Part shown: positions 38,733 to 46,446 of the stretch, piece after piece
Position numbering within the stretch: the first letter of the stretch is position 1
How the letters are laid out: each line of letters starts with the position of its first letter
Assembly: GCA_038143535.1 (NCBI GenBank)
Contig: JAYQMD010000001.1
Coordinates: 992,001-1,056,000, forward strand
Direction of reading: 5' to 3'
Origin: UBA7446 sp038143535
GTDB lineage: Bacteria > Bacteroidota > Bacteroidia > Flavobacteriales > Flavobacteriaceae
DNA: 64,000 bases
Notes under the pieces: model-generated
What the model was told of the DNA's origin: nothing
Database searches by the model: none
What the model saw: the letters and a program-made list of their open reading frames with translations, nothing else
Program-made: the position numbers and the translations under genes

Positions 38733-39443
38733 ATGAATAGATTTTTTACTATACTTTTTTTAATCCCTTGTGCAATTTTTGCTCAGGAAAACATTTCAGT
38801 ACTTACTGTTGGCTCTAGTGGCTCTATCACAGTTAAATCTGAAGCTAATATTAACCTTGCTGGACTAGAACTTTCTCCAAGCTCTGATCTCGTTATTTCT
38901 GAAACAGACTTAACTAGATCATCAGCTCCTATTGTTTCAGAATATGATGACAGTTCTGTGAGTCGTGTTTATTCCTCAACTAGTTTAATTTCAAACTTTG
39001 TTGGATCTATAACTTTCAATTATAATGATGATGAACTTAACAACCTTATTGAAAGTGTTTTAGTTTTGGAAGTCAAAAATAATGATGATTCTTGGACTCC
39101 ATACTATGGTGTAGTTGATCCCAGTAATAACACTGTTACTGTCAATTTTAACAGTCCATTATCATTTAATTCAATTACTGCAAGTCAATCAGGTAAAACA
39201 TTAACAATTGTAAACGTAAACTTAGTGGGTGGAATTTTAATTTATCCTAACCCTACTGCAAATCAAATTTTCATTCAATATGATAATGACTTCAGTGCCC
39301 AGCTATTTGATGTGGTTGGTAAAAGGATTTTATCTACTAATAAAAAAACCATTGATATGAATTCTTTCAAATCAGGCACTTATATACTAAAATTAACGAA
39401 TGAACAAAACGAGAATCATTCATTTAAAATCATTAAAAATTAA
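38733..39443 (+). CDS. Small secreted T9SS-sorted protein
   Basis: 236-residue exported protein of unknown function. It has a signal peptide (MNRFFTILFLIPCAIFAQ), a Ser/Thr-rich middle with short beta-strand patterns (about 20-165), and a clear T9SS type A sorting domain (ILIYPNPTANQIFIQYDND to SFKIIKN). The middle motif NLIESVLVLEVKNNDDSWTPYYG is not one I recognise. It is divergent from susC (153 bases between starts) and 14 bases upstream of the fibre gene, so it is probably the first gene of that plus-strand unit. Secretion to the surface is well supported; the role is unknown. Confidence 0.8.
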   Translation: MNRFFTILFLIPCAIFAQENISVLTVGSSGSITVKSEANINLAGLELSPSSDLVISETDLTRSSAPIVSEYDDSSVSRVYSSTSLISNFVGSITFNYNDDELNNLIESVLVLEVKNNDDSWTPYYGVVDPSNNTVTVNFNSPLSFNSITASQSGKTLTIVNVNLVGGILIYPNPTANQIFIQYDNDFSAQLFDVVGKRILSTNKKTIDMNSFKSGTYILKLTNEQNENHSFKIIKN

Positions 39444-39457
39444 AAACAACAACAATT

Positions 39458-40894
39458 ATGAAATATTTTACTCTAACAATAATAGCCACATTTGCTTTAT
39501 CAATTTCAAATGTATATGGTCAACCTGCCGACCAGGACAAAAAGCCAGCACTAATATTTGTAGAAAATGGTAATGGCGATGCATTCAACGGACAAACATA
39601 TATTTCAAGTCTTCGTGGTGCTGGACGCAATGGAAATGGAAACTCAAACGGTGCCTTTGGAAATATTGCTGACTGGTCTGTAGATATGGTAGTTTCTGAA
39701 AAATCACCTGAACAAGCTGCTAATGATTTTGGTGGTTTTCGAGATAACCAACACCCACTTTACCAAGGATCAGATGCACTGACCCAGAACTCAACTGGTC
39801 TTGGAGCTCTTGGCTGGGCCTCTTTTGGTGCTAACGCATACAATAGAGCTTCAGGTGTAGGTTCAGCGGTATTTGGTTTTAACAATATAGCCGGTAGACA
39901 AGATGCTGAGTCACGTGGTATAACTGGTGATGATATTGGCCAAGGGGTTTTTGGATATGCTTCAAGAGCCACAGGAAATGTTTCATTTGCAACTGGGCGT
40001 AGAAGTACGGCAGCTGGTTCAATGTCAGTTTCTATGGGTAACTTTAACTATGCTACTGGAGACTCAACTATTGCTCTTGGAAAAGAAAACTGGGCTGAAG
40101 GTGCTAGTACTATTGCAATAGGTTTTAAAAACCATGCAGCAGGTGGTGGATCAGTAGCCCTTGGACAAGAGAATATAGCCTGGGGTACAACAAACTTTAC
40201 AGCGGGTTACCAAAATACAGCTGGAGATATAAACTCAGATAAAGGAACTGGTGGTAGTGCTACAGCTATGGGTAAGTATAATACAGCTTCAGCTGATGCT
40301 GCAATGGCGCTAAATAGAGGTACAACAGCTTCAAATCAAGCAGCCACTTCTATGGGTCTTGGAACTACAGCTGATAATGTAGCAATGTTAGCAATTGGAG
40401 TGAATAACGTAGCTGGTGGTGGAGACACAACAGCTAATCAATACTATTATGCTGATGGCCAATATACAGGTGCACCTGCTGGAATAGCTTTTGTAATTGG
40501 AAATGGGGATGTAAATTCATCTAATGGTTTAGCAGGTGATAATTCTTCGAATGCATTCGTAGTTAAATATGATGGATCTGCAACATTAGCTGGTGATCTA
40601 ACTGTAAATTCTGATGCTAGATTAAAATCAAATATTATTTCATTAGGAAGTACACTTGCAAAACTTATGCAAATAGATGGTAAGAGCTATACAATGAAGT
40701 CAAACGAGCGAGAAAGTAAAATTGGATTGCTAGCACAGGACGTGGCTAAAGTACTTCCAGAGCTTGTTAAGAAGTCTGACGATAGTGACGGTACATTGTC
40801 TGTTAACTACCAAGGCTTAATACCTGTTTTAATTAATGCAATTAAAGAACAGCAAAAACAAATTGATGAACTCAAAGAATTACTAAATAACTAA
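39458..40894 (+). CDS. Trimeric fibre-like protein with YadA-type head repeats and S74 chaperone
   Basis: 478 residues. A signal peptide (MKYFTLTIIATFALSISNVYG) leads straight into DKKPALIFVENGNGD. From about 90 to 320 it has head repeats of about 14 residues with the pattern xAxGxxxxAxG (for example SMSVSMGNFNYATG), as in trimeric adhesins. The C-terminal S74 intramolecular chaperone starts SDARLKSN: Ser385 and Lys390 match the Ser/Lys dyad that self-cleaves after trimer folding in phage endosialidases. It ends in a coiled coil (KEQQKQIDELKEL). Most of it is nearly identical to the C-terminal half of the next gene. I infer a surface or released fibre; the ligand is unknown. Confidence 0.85.
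   Translation: MKYFTLTIIATFALSISNVYGQPADQDKKPALIFVENGNGDAFNGQTYISSLRGAGRNGNGNSNGAFGNIADWSVDMVVSEKSPEQAANDFGGFRDNQHPLYQGSDALTQNSTGLGALGWASFGANAYNRASGVGSAVFGFNNIAGRQDAESRGITGDDIGQGVFGYASRATGNVSFATGRRSTAAGSMSVSMGNFNYATGDSTIALGKENWAEGASTIAIGFKNHAAGGGSVALGQENIAWGTTNFTAGYQNTAGDINSDKGTGGSATAMGKYNTASADAAMALNRGTTASNQAATSMGLGTTADNVAMLAIGVNNVAGGGDTTANQYYYADGQYTGAPAGIAFVIGNGDVNSSNGLAGDNSSNAFVVKYDGSATLAGDLTVNSDARLKSNIISLGSTLAKLMQIDGKSYTMKSNERESKIGLLAQDVAKVLPELVKKSDDSDGTLSVNYQGLIPVLINAIKEQQKQIDELKELLNN
39557..40858 (+). repeat. Fibre module, copy 1
   Basis: Block 39557-40272 matches 42910-43625 with two mismatches in 716 bases and no gaps. Block 40485-40599 matches 43853-43967. Block 40613-40858 matches 43981-44226 with six mismatches. 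The stretch between (40273-40484) is clearly different from its counterpart 43626-43852. Confidence 0.95.
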
Positions 40895-40918
40895 TTTTTA
40901 GAATACATAAAATAGTTT

Positions 40919-40949
40919 AACCCCACTTTCTTAAAAGTGGGGTTATTAT
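40919..40949 (+). terminator. Intrinsic terminator after the first fibre gene
   Basis: AACCCCACTTT (40919-40929) pairs perfectly with AAAGTGGGGTT (40934-40944) around a 4-base loop, followed by ATTATTTT. It separates the 38733-40894 unit from the lectin-esterase-fibre gene. The latter probably has its own promoter in the short gap up to 40971 or relies on readthrough. Confidence 0.85.
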
Positions 40950-40971
40950 TTTGAACTAATAATTTCAACAA

Positions 40972-43900
40972 ATGAATAAAAACATATGTTTCAGTGCTTT
41001 ATTAATAACTCTTGTATCATTTAATTTTACGACAGCACAAATTAGATTTAATACAATCCCTATTAATAAGCAGCTTATTCCTAGAAATTTATCTGATAAT
41101 TTGGGAACAATTAAAATTATTGGTTCAGCAAGTACAGTGGGAACAGTAGATTTAGATTATGAGTCGTGGAACACTGGCGAGCCAAATAACAATCCTTCAC
41201 CTGAAGATGTTGTTGAGATAATTAATTCCTCAGGGAAATGGAACGACGATAACAGGGCTAAAAAACAAGCGTCCTATGTTGAATATGATGGTTTAATAAA
41301 CTCACTTTCAAACTTTACTTACTTAGGCCAATATAACGGCCATTCATATTTTAAAAATTCGCAGAGTTTAAGTTGGGATGAAGCGAAAACTGCTGCTGAA
41401 AATGCAGGTGGATACCTATCCTCTCACCAAACATTAGATGAAAATTTAGCAGTTGCATCCTTTAACTATTTTAGAGGTTGGATTGGTCTTTTTCAAGACA
41501 CAAACTCAATAAATTATTCAGAACCAAATAGTGGATGGCGTTGGGTGTCAGGTGGAGATGAATCATACGATGAAATAGATAATCTTAAAGTAGAATTTTA
41601 TAAAAATGAAATTCTTACCGAAACTCTTATTGAAAATTTAGTTTATGAAAATAATTCATCGCCTTTTGAATTTAATATTTCAGCAAATTCTGAGCTATCA
41701 AAATATGGCATAAAAATATACTCAACTGTAAATAATGATGAAAACTTAATTAGATCTATTGAAGATATTGTAATTGGTGATGTTTTTGTTATACAAGGTC
41801 AGTCTAATGCAGCTGCTCTAGCATACAATGGTAGTTCTAACTCGTATAGGAGCGATTTCATTAGAGTTTTTTCCGGAGGACATAGATCTTCGGGTGGAGT
41901 TTTATCTGATTCCGAGTGGCATTATGGTCAGGGAGACGGGAATGAGGACTCAAAAGGAAACACTGGACAATGGGGTCTAGTTTTGGCAAAAAAATTGGTG
42001 GATCAGTTAGAAATTCCTATTGCTATTATTAATGGCGCTGATGGCGGGAAGCCAGTATCATTTTTTCAAGCTCCCTCAGATTATAAATCTTCAACTAACT
42101 CTAATTATGGAAGGCTTTACTATAGATTAAATAAAATGGGATTAAAAGATGCTGTTCGTGCTGTTTTATGGTCGCAGGGGGAGGCAGATTCATTTCAAAA
42201 TGGCCTTACTACAAATGCATATAAAATATCTTTTAACAGTTTGAAAAACTCTTGGTTAACAGATTATCAAAACATTGAAAAAATTTATATTTTTCAAACT
42301 AGGGATTGTGATTGTGGAACAGTTTTAAGCGGAAGACTAAAAATTAAAGAAGCCCAAAGGCAGTTAGCAGATGAGTATGAAAAAATTTACATCATGGGTA
42401 CTTCTGGTATTAAAGTGCACTCAGATAATTGCCATTTTCCATTTTCTTCAGGATACGAAAGCTTTGGACAAAGAATTTTCAAGCCTTTGATGTCACATAT
42501 TTATGGATATAGTTATGAACAAGAAATTAACCCTCCACATATAGTATCGGCAAGTCTCATAGATAAACAAACATTAAAAATCGAGACTAATCAAAATTTG
42601 TTTTCAAATACGAATAATACCAATAATTTACTGAGTAAAATTCGAAATGATTTTGTTCTAGCTGATGCAAATGGAGCTACTGTTACCTCTTTCAATATTG
42701 AAAATAAATCATTGATTTTAGGTCTTAGCGCAAATCCAGGTGCGAATCCAAAAATTTCATTTAATGGAAAATATTCAGGTGTTGAAAACAACATAACTAA
42801 CTCAGTTGGACTTGAAATGGTTTGTTTTAGTTATTTTCCAATAACAGGCGGTAGTGTAGATACTGGTGGTAATGTTTCAGACGACAAAGACAAAAAACCA
42901 GCATTAGTATTTGTAGAAAATGGTAATGGCGATGCATTCAACGGACAAACATATATTTCAAGTCTTCGTGGTGCTGGACGCAATGGAAATGGAAACTCAA
43001 ACGGTGCCTTTGGAAATATTGCTGACTGGTCTGTAGATATGGTAGTTTCTGAAAAATCACCTGAACAAGCTGCTAATGATTTTGGGGGTTTTCGAGATAA
43101 CCAACACCCACTTTACCACGGATCAGATGCACTGACCCAGAACTCAACTGGTCTTGGAGCTCTTGGCTGGGCCTCTTTTGGTGCTAACGCATACAATAGA
43201 GCTTCAGGTGTAGGTTCAGCGGTATTTGGTTTTAACAATATAGCCGGTAGACAAGATGCTGAGTCACGTGGTATAACTGGTGATGATATTGGCCAAGGGG
43301 TTTTTGGATATGCTTCAAGAGCCACAGGAAATGTTTCATTTGCAACTGGGCGTAGAAGTACGGCAGCTGGTTCAATGTCAGTTTCTATGGGTAACTTTAA
43401 CTATGCTACTGGAGACTCAACTATTGCTCTTGGAAAAGAAAACTGGGCTGAAGGTGCTAGTACTATTGCAATAGGTTTTAAAAACCATGCAGCAGGTGGT
43501 GGATCAGTAGCCCTTGGACAAGAGAATATAGCCTGGGGTACAACAAACTTTACAGCGGGTTACCAAAATACAGCTGGAGATATAAACTCAGATAAAGGAA
43601 CTGGTGGTAGTGCTACAGCTATGGGCTCCAATACGACAGCGTCTGGAAGAAGCTCTTTTACTGGAAATAAATATACGAGTGCTTTAAATCAAGCTTCTGC
43701 AGCACTTGGGTTATCAACTGTTTCTGACAACTTTGGAATGTTAGCAATAGGCGTTAATAATATTTCTGGTTTGGGTGATACTAGAATTGATCCCGATAAC
43801 TATGGTGGCTATTATTACGCTGATGGACAGTATACAGGAACTCCAGCAGGGGTAGCTTTTGTAATTGGAAATGGGGATGTAAATTCATCTAATGGTTTAG

Positions 43901-44268
43901 CAGGTGATAATTCTTCGAATGCATTCGTAGTTAAATATGATGGATCTGCAACATTAGCTGGTGATCTTGCTTTAGTTTCAGATGCTAGATTAAAATCAAA
44001 TATTATTTCATTAGGAAGTACACTTGCAAAACTTATGCAAATAGATGGTAAGAGCTATACAATGAAGTCTAACGAGCGAGAAAGTAAAATTGGATTGCTA
44101 GCACAGGACGTGGCTAAAGTGCTTCCAGAGCTTGTTAAGATGTCTGACGATAGTGACGGGACATTGTCTGTTAACTATCAAGGGTTAATACCTGTTTTAA
44201 TTAATGCAATTAAAGAACAGCAAAAAGAAATAAAGGCAATTAGAAACCGTATTAATGGAAAGGGTTAA
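40972..44268 (+). CDS. Lectin-like / SGNH esterase / trimeric fibre / S74 fusion protein
   Basis: 1098 residues with signal peptide (to about TTAQ23). Residues 65-107 look like the second half of a C-type lectin domain (SWNTGEPNNNPSPEDVVEI, GKWND). Residues 117-199 look like the first half of another (WDEAKTAAENAGGYLSSHQ, GWRWVSGG). Residues 268-515 form an SGNH hydrolase of sialate-O-acetylesterase type: nucleophile Ser278 in IQGQSNAA, block III WSQGEAD (401-406), and Asp485/His488 in SDNCHF. From about 638 it is the fibre module shared with the previous gene, ending in an S74 domain (Ser1003 and Lys1008). It overlaps the GH3 gene by 14 bases. I infer a trimerising secreted deacetylase that clips its chaperone off; the acyl substrate is unknown. 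Confidence 0.85.
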   Translation: MNKNICFSALLITLVSFNFTTAQIRFNTIPINKQLIPRNLSDNLGTIKIIGSASTVGTVDLDYESWNTGEPNNNPSPEDVVEIINSSGKWNDDNRAKKQASYVEYDGLINSLSNFTYLGQYNGHSYFKNSQSLSWDEAKTAAENAGGYLSSHQTLDENLAVASFNYFRGWIGLFQDTNSINYSEPNSGWRWVSGGDESYDEIDNLKVEFYKNEILTETLIENLVYENNSSPFEFNISANSELSKYGIKIYSTVNNDENLIRSIEDIVIGDVFVIQGQSNAAALAYNGSSNSYRSDFIRVFSGGHRSSGGVLSDSEWHYGQGDGNEDSKGNTGQWGLVLAKKLVDQLEIPIAIINGADGGKPVSFFQAPSDYKSSTNSNYGRLYYRLNKMGLKDAVRAVLWSQGEADSFQNGLTTNAYKISFNSLKNSWLTDYQNIEKIYIFQTRDCDCGTVLSGRLKIKEAQRQLADEYEKIYIMGTSGIKVHSDNCHFPFSSGYESFGQRIFKPLMSHIYGYSYEQEINPPHIVSASLIDKQTLKIETNQNLFSNTNNTNNLLSKIRNDFVLADANGATVTSFNIENKSLILGLSANPGANPKISFNGKYSGVENNITNSVGLEMVCFSYFPITGGSVDTGGNVSDDKDKKPALVFVENGNGDAFNGQTYISSLRGAGRNGNGNSNGAFGNIADWSVDMVVSEKSPEQAANDFGGFRDNQHPLYHGSDALTQNSTGLGALGWASFGANAYNRASGVGSAVFGFNNIAGRQDAESRGITGDDIGQGVFGYASRATGNVSFATGRRSTAAGSMSVSMGNFNYATGDSTIALGKENWAEGASTIAIGFKNHAAGGGSVALGQENIAWGTTNFTAGYQNTAGDINSDKGTGGSATAMGSNTTASGRSSFTGNKYTSALNQASAALGLSTVSDNFGMLAIGVNNISGLGDTRIDPDNYGGYYYADGQYTGTPAGVAFVIGNGDVNSSNGLAGDNSSNAFVVKYDGSATLAGDLALVSDARLKSNIISLGSTLAKLMQIDGKSYTMKSNERESKIGLLAQDVAKVLPELVKMSDDSDGTLSVNYQGLIPVLINAIKEQQKEIKAIRNRINGKG
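42910..44226 (+). repeat. Fibre module, copy 2
   Basis: Second copy of the module at 39557-40858. The offset is 3353 bases for the first block and 3368 for the later blocks, because the divergent middle is 15 bases longer here. In the first block only one residue changes (YQG to YHG), so the copying or gene conversion is recent. Confidence 0.95.
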
Positions 44269-46435
44269 AACATTAACATTAGTTTTTTTATTTTTCTCAC
44301 TAAGCTTTTTAAATAGCCAGCATAATCCCAAGGCAAATAAATTAACTTATGAAGAGCGTGCTGATGAAATAATTTCAAAAATGACTTTGGAGGAGAAAGC
44401 TTCTCAAATGTTAAATGCCTCAATTGCTCTATACGATCATGGTCTCGATGAATATAATTGGTGGAATGAATCTTTACATGGTGTAGCAAGAGCAGGAAAG
44501 GCAACTGTATTTCCTCAGGCTATAGCCCTAGCAGCAACATTTGATGCTGATCTTATTGAAAATGTAGCATCTGCAATTTCAGATGAGGCAAGAGCCATGT
44601 ACAATATTTCTCAAAAGAGAGGAATGAAAGGTCAATATTCCGGCTTGACATTTTGGTCGCCAAATGTTAATATTTTTAGAGATCCAAGGTGGGGAAGGGG
44701 GCAAGAAACCTATGGGGAAGATCCTTTTTTGAGTGGATTAATAGGGAGTGCTTTTGTTAGAGGCTTACAGGGGAATGATCCAAATTATTTGAAAGTAGCA
44801 GCCTGTGCTAAACATTTTGCAGTTCATTCAGGTCCAGAAGCTGATAGGCATCATTTTAATGCAGTTGTAAGCAAACAAGACTTATACGAAACCTATCTGC
44901 CTGCATTTAAAACACTTGTTGATTCAAATGTTGAAATTGTAATGTGTGCTTACAATAGACTTAATGATGAGCCATGTTGTGGAAGTGATGATTTACTTTC
45001 AGGGATATTAAGAAAAGATTGGGGCTTTAAAGGTCATGTGGTTTCAGATTGCGGTGCTATTAATGATATTAAATCAAACCATAAATTCACAATATCAGAC
45101 GAAGAAAGTGTTGCTTACGCAATTAAGGGAGGTGTTGATTTAAACTGCGGCAACCTGTATAGAAAAATACCAACTGCAGTAAAAAAGGGTCTATTGAGCG
45201 AAAATGACGTAGATAAATCATTGAAACGTCTTCTCATCACTCGTTATAAGCTAGGTATGGTTGAAGAGAAAGGTTCTGGCCCATACGATCACCTCGGTTC
45301 TGAACATATTAATACCCTAGAAAATAAAAAATTAGCTTACAAAGCCGCTTCAAAATCTATTGTGCTATTAAAGAATGCTAATAACGTTTTACCACTCAGC
45401 AAAAAACTCAATAGAATTTTTGTGACTGGTCCAAATGCTGCAAATATTGTTATGTCTATTGGTAATTATAATGGATTAAGTTCTGAAATTATTACTCCCT
45501 TAGAGGGGATTGTTTCAAAAGTTGATCACGGCGTTAGTGTAAGATACAGCCTTGGAGTTGAATTAAACAACCCAAGGTTAAAGACTTCATTTTCAATGAT
45601 GCATCTTGCTTCATCTAGTGACGTGTCTATTGCGTTTATGGGGATTTCTCCTTTAATTGAAGGAGAGGAGGGGACCGCCATATTATCTTCTGCAAATGGT
45701 GACAGAGTTGAAATAAAATTACCAAAAAATCAAATTAATTACATTAAAGCTTTAAGGAAAAAGTCACCTGATAAACCACTTATTTTAGTTATTTCTTCAG
45801 GCTCTGCAATTGAGTTAAGTGACGTTTCAGATTTGGTGGATGCAATTGTATATTGTTGGTACCCTGGAGAACAGGGAGGTAAAGCAATTGCAGAAATTCT
45901 TTTTGGAGATGTCAACCCTTCTGGCAAACTACCTGTGACAATACCAATTTCTATAAATCAACTCCCTGATTATGCTGACTATAGTATGGACAACAGAACT
46001 TATAAATTTTTGAGAGATAAGCCAATGTATCCTTTTGGTTATGGGCTTAGCTATTCTAAAATTAAATATTCTGAAATATCGATGTCTAGTACAATCTTTA
46101 CAGATGATAAAGAAAACATAGCTGAAGTCACTATTACCAATATGAGTGATTATAAAACTGAGGAGGTTGTGCAATTATATGTAAGCGATTTGGATGCAAA
46201 CTTTAGAGTACCCAACTCAAGTTTAAAAGGTGTAAAAAGAATTAAACTTAATCCAAGAGAAATAAAAAAAGTAACATTTAAGATTAGTAAAGAAATGTTG
46301 CAATTAGTTGATTACGAGGGTAACTCGGTTTTTGACCCTGGTTTATTTGAAATTAGTATTGGAAACTCTTCTCCAGGCTTAAGAAGTTTAGAGTTGGGTG
46401 CGAACATCCGTAAATTGAATTTTACTGTGAATTAG
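44255..46435 (+). CDS. GH3 beta-glycosidase (beta-xylosidase/glucosidase type)
   Basis: 726-residue secreted enzyme with a signal peptide (to about LNSQ). It has the N-terminal TIM-barrel, the GH3 nucleophile Asp265 in GHVVSDCGAI, the C-terminal alpha/beta sandwich with CWYPGEQGGKAIAEILFGDVNPSGKLP, and a fibronectin-III-like tail (PFGYGLSYSKIKY onwards). NWWNESLHGVARAG resembles GH3 enzymes annotated as xylan beta-xylosidases, but GH3 specificity is not safe from motifs. It is coupled to the esterase-fibre gene by a 14-base overlap, so deacylation and exo-cleavage may act on the same glycan. Confidence 0.9.
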   Translation: MERVKTLTLVFLFFSLSFLNSQHNPKANKLTYEERADEIISKMTLEEKASQMLNASIALYDHGLDEYNWWNESLHGVARAGKATVFPQAIALAATFDADLIENVASAISDEARAMYNISQKRGMKGQYSGLTFWSPNVNIFRDPRWGRGQETYGEDPFLSGLIGSAFVRGLQGNDPNYLKVAACAKHFAVHSGPEADRHHFNAVVSKQDLYETYLPAFKTLVDSNVEIVMCAYNRLNDEPCCGSDDLLSGILRKDWGFKGHVVSDCGAINDIKSNHKFTISDEESVAYAIKGGVDLNCGNLYRKIPTAVKKGLLSENDVDKSLKRLLITRYKLGMVEEKGSGPYDHLGSEHINTLENKKLAYKAASKSIVLLKNANNVLPLSKKLNRIFVTGPNAANIVMSIGNYNGLSSEIITPLEGIVSKVDHGVSVRYSLGVELNNPRLKTSFSMMHLASSSDVSIAFMGISPLIEGEEGTAILSSANGDRVEIKLPKNQINYIKALRKKSPDKPLILVISSGSAIELSDVSDLVDAIVYCWYPGEQGGKAIAEILFGDVNPSGKLPVTIPISINQLPDYADYSMDNRTYKFLRDKPMYPFGYGLSYSKIKYSEISMSSTIFTDDKENIAEVTITNMSDYKTEEVVQLYVSDLDANFRVPNSSLKGVKRIKLNPREIKKVTFKISKEMLQLVDYEGNSVFDPGLFEISIGNSSPGLRSLELGANIRKLNFTVN

Positions 46436-46446
46436 ATAACACAGAT

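Noticed and set aside
39760..40121. Small frames inside the fibre module, present identically at 43113-43474
   Set aside because: Conservation between the two copies is explained by the DNA duplication of the fibre module; they have no coding features of their own.
39700..40400. Apparent DNA tandem repeats that might be a CRISPR or VNTR
   Set aside because: The about 42-base periodicity is protein-level (14-residue head repeats) and varies in sequence; there are no constant repeats with spacers.
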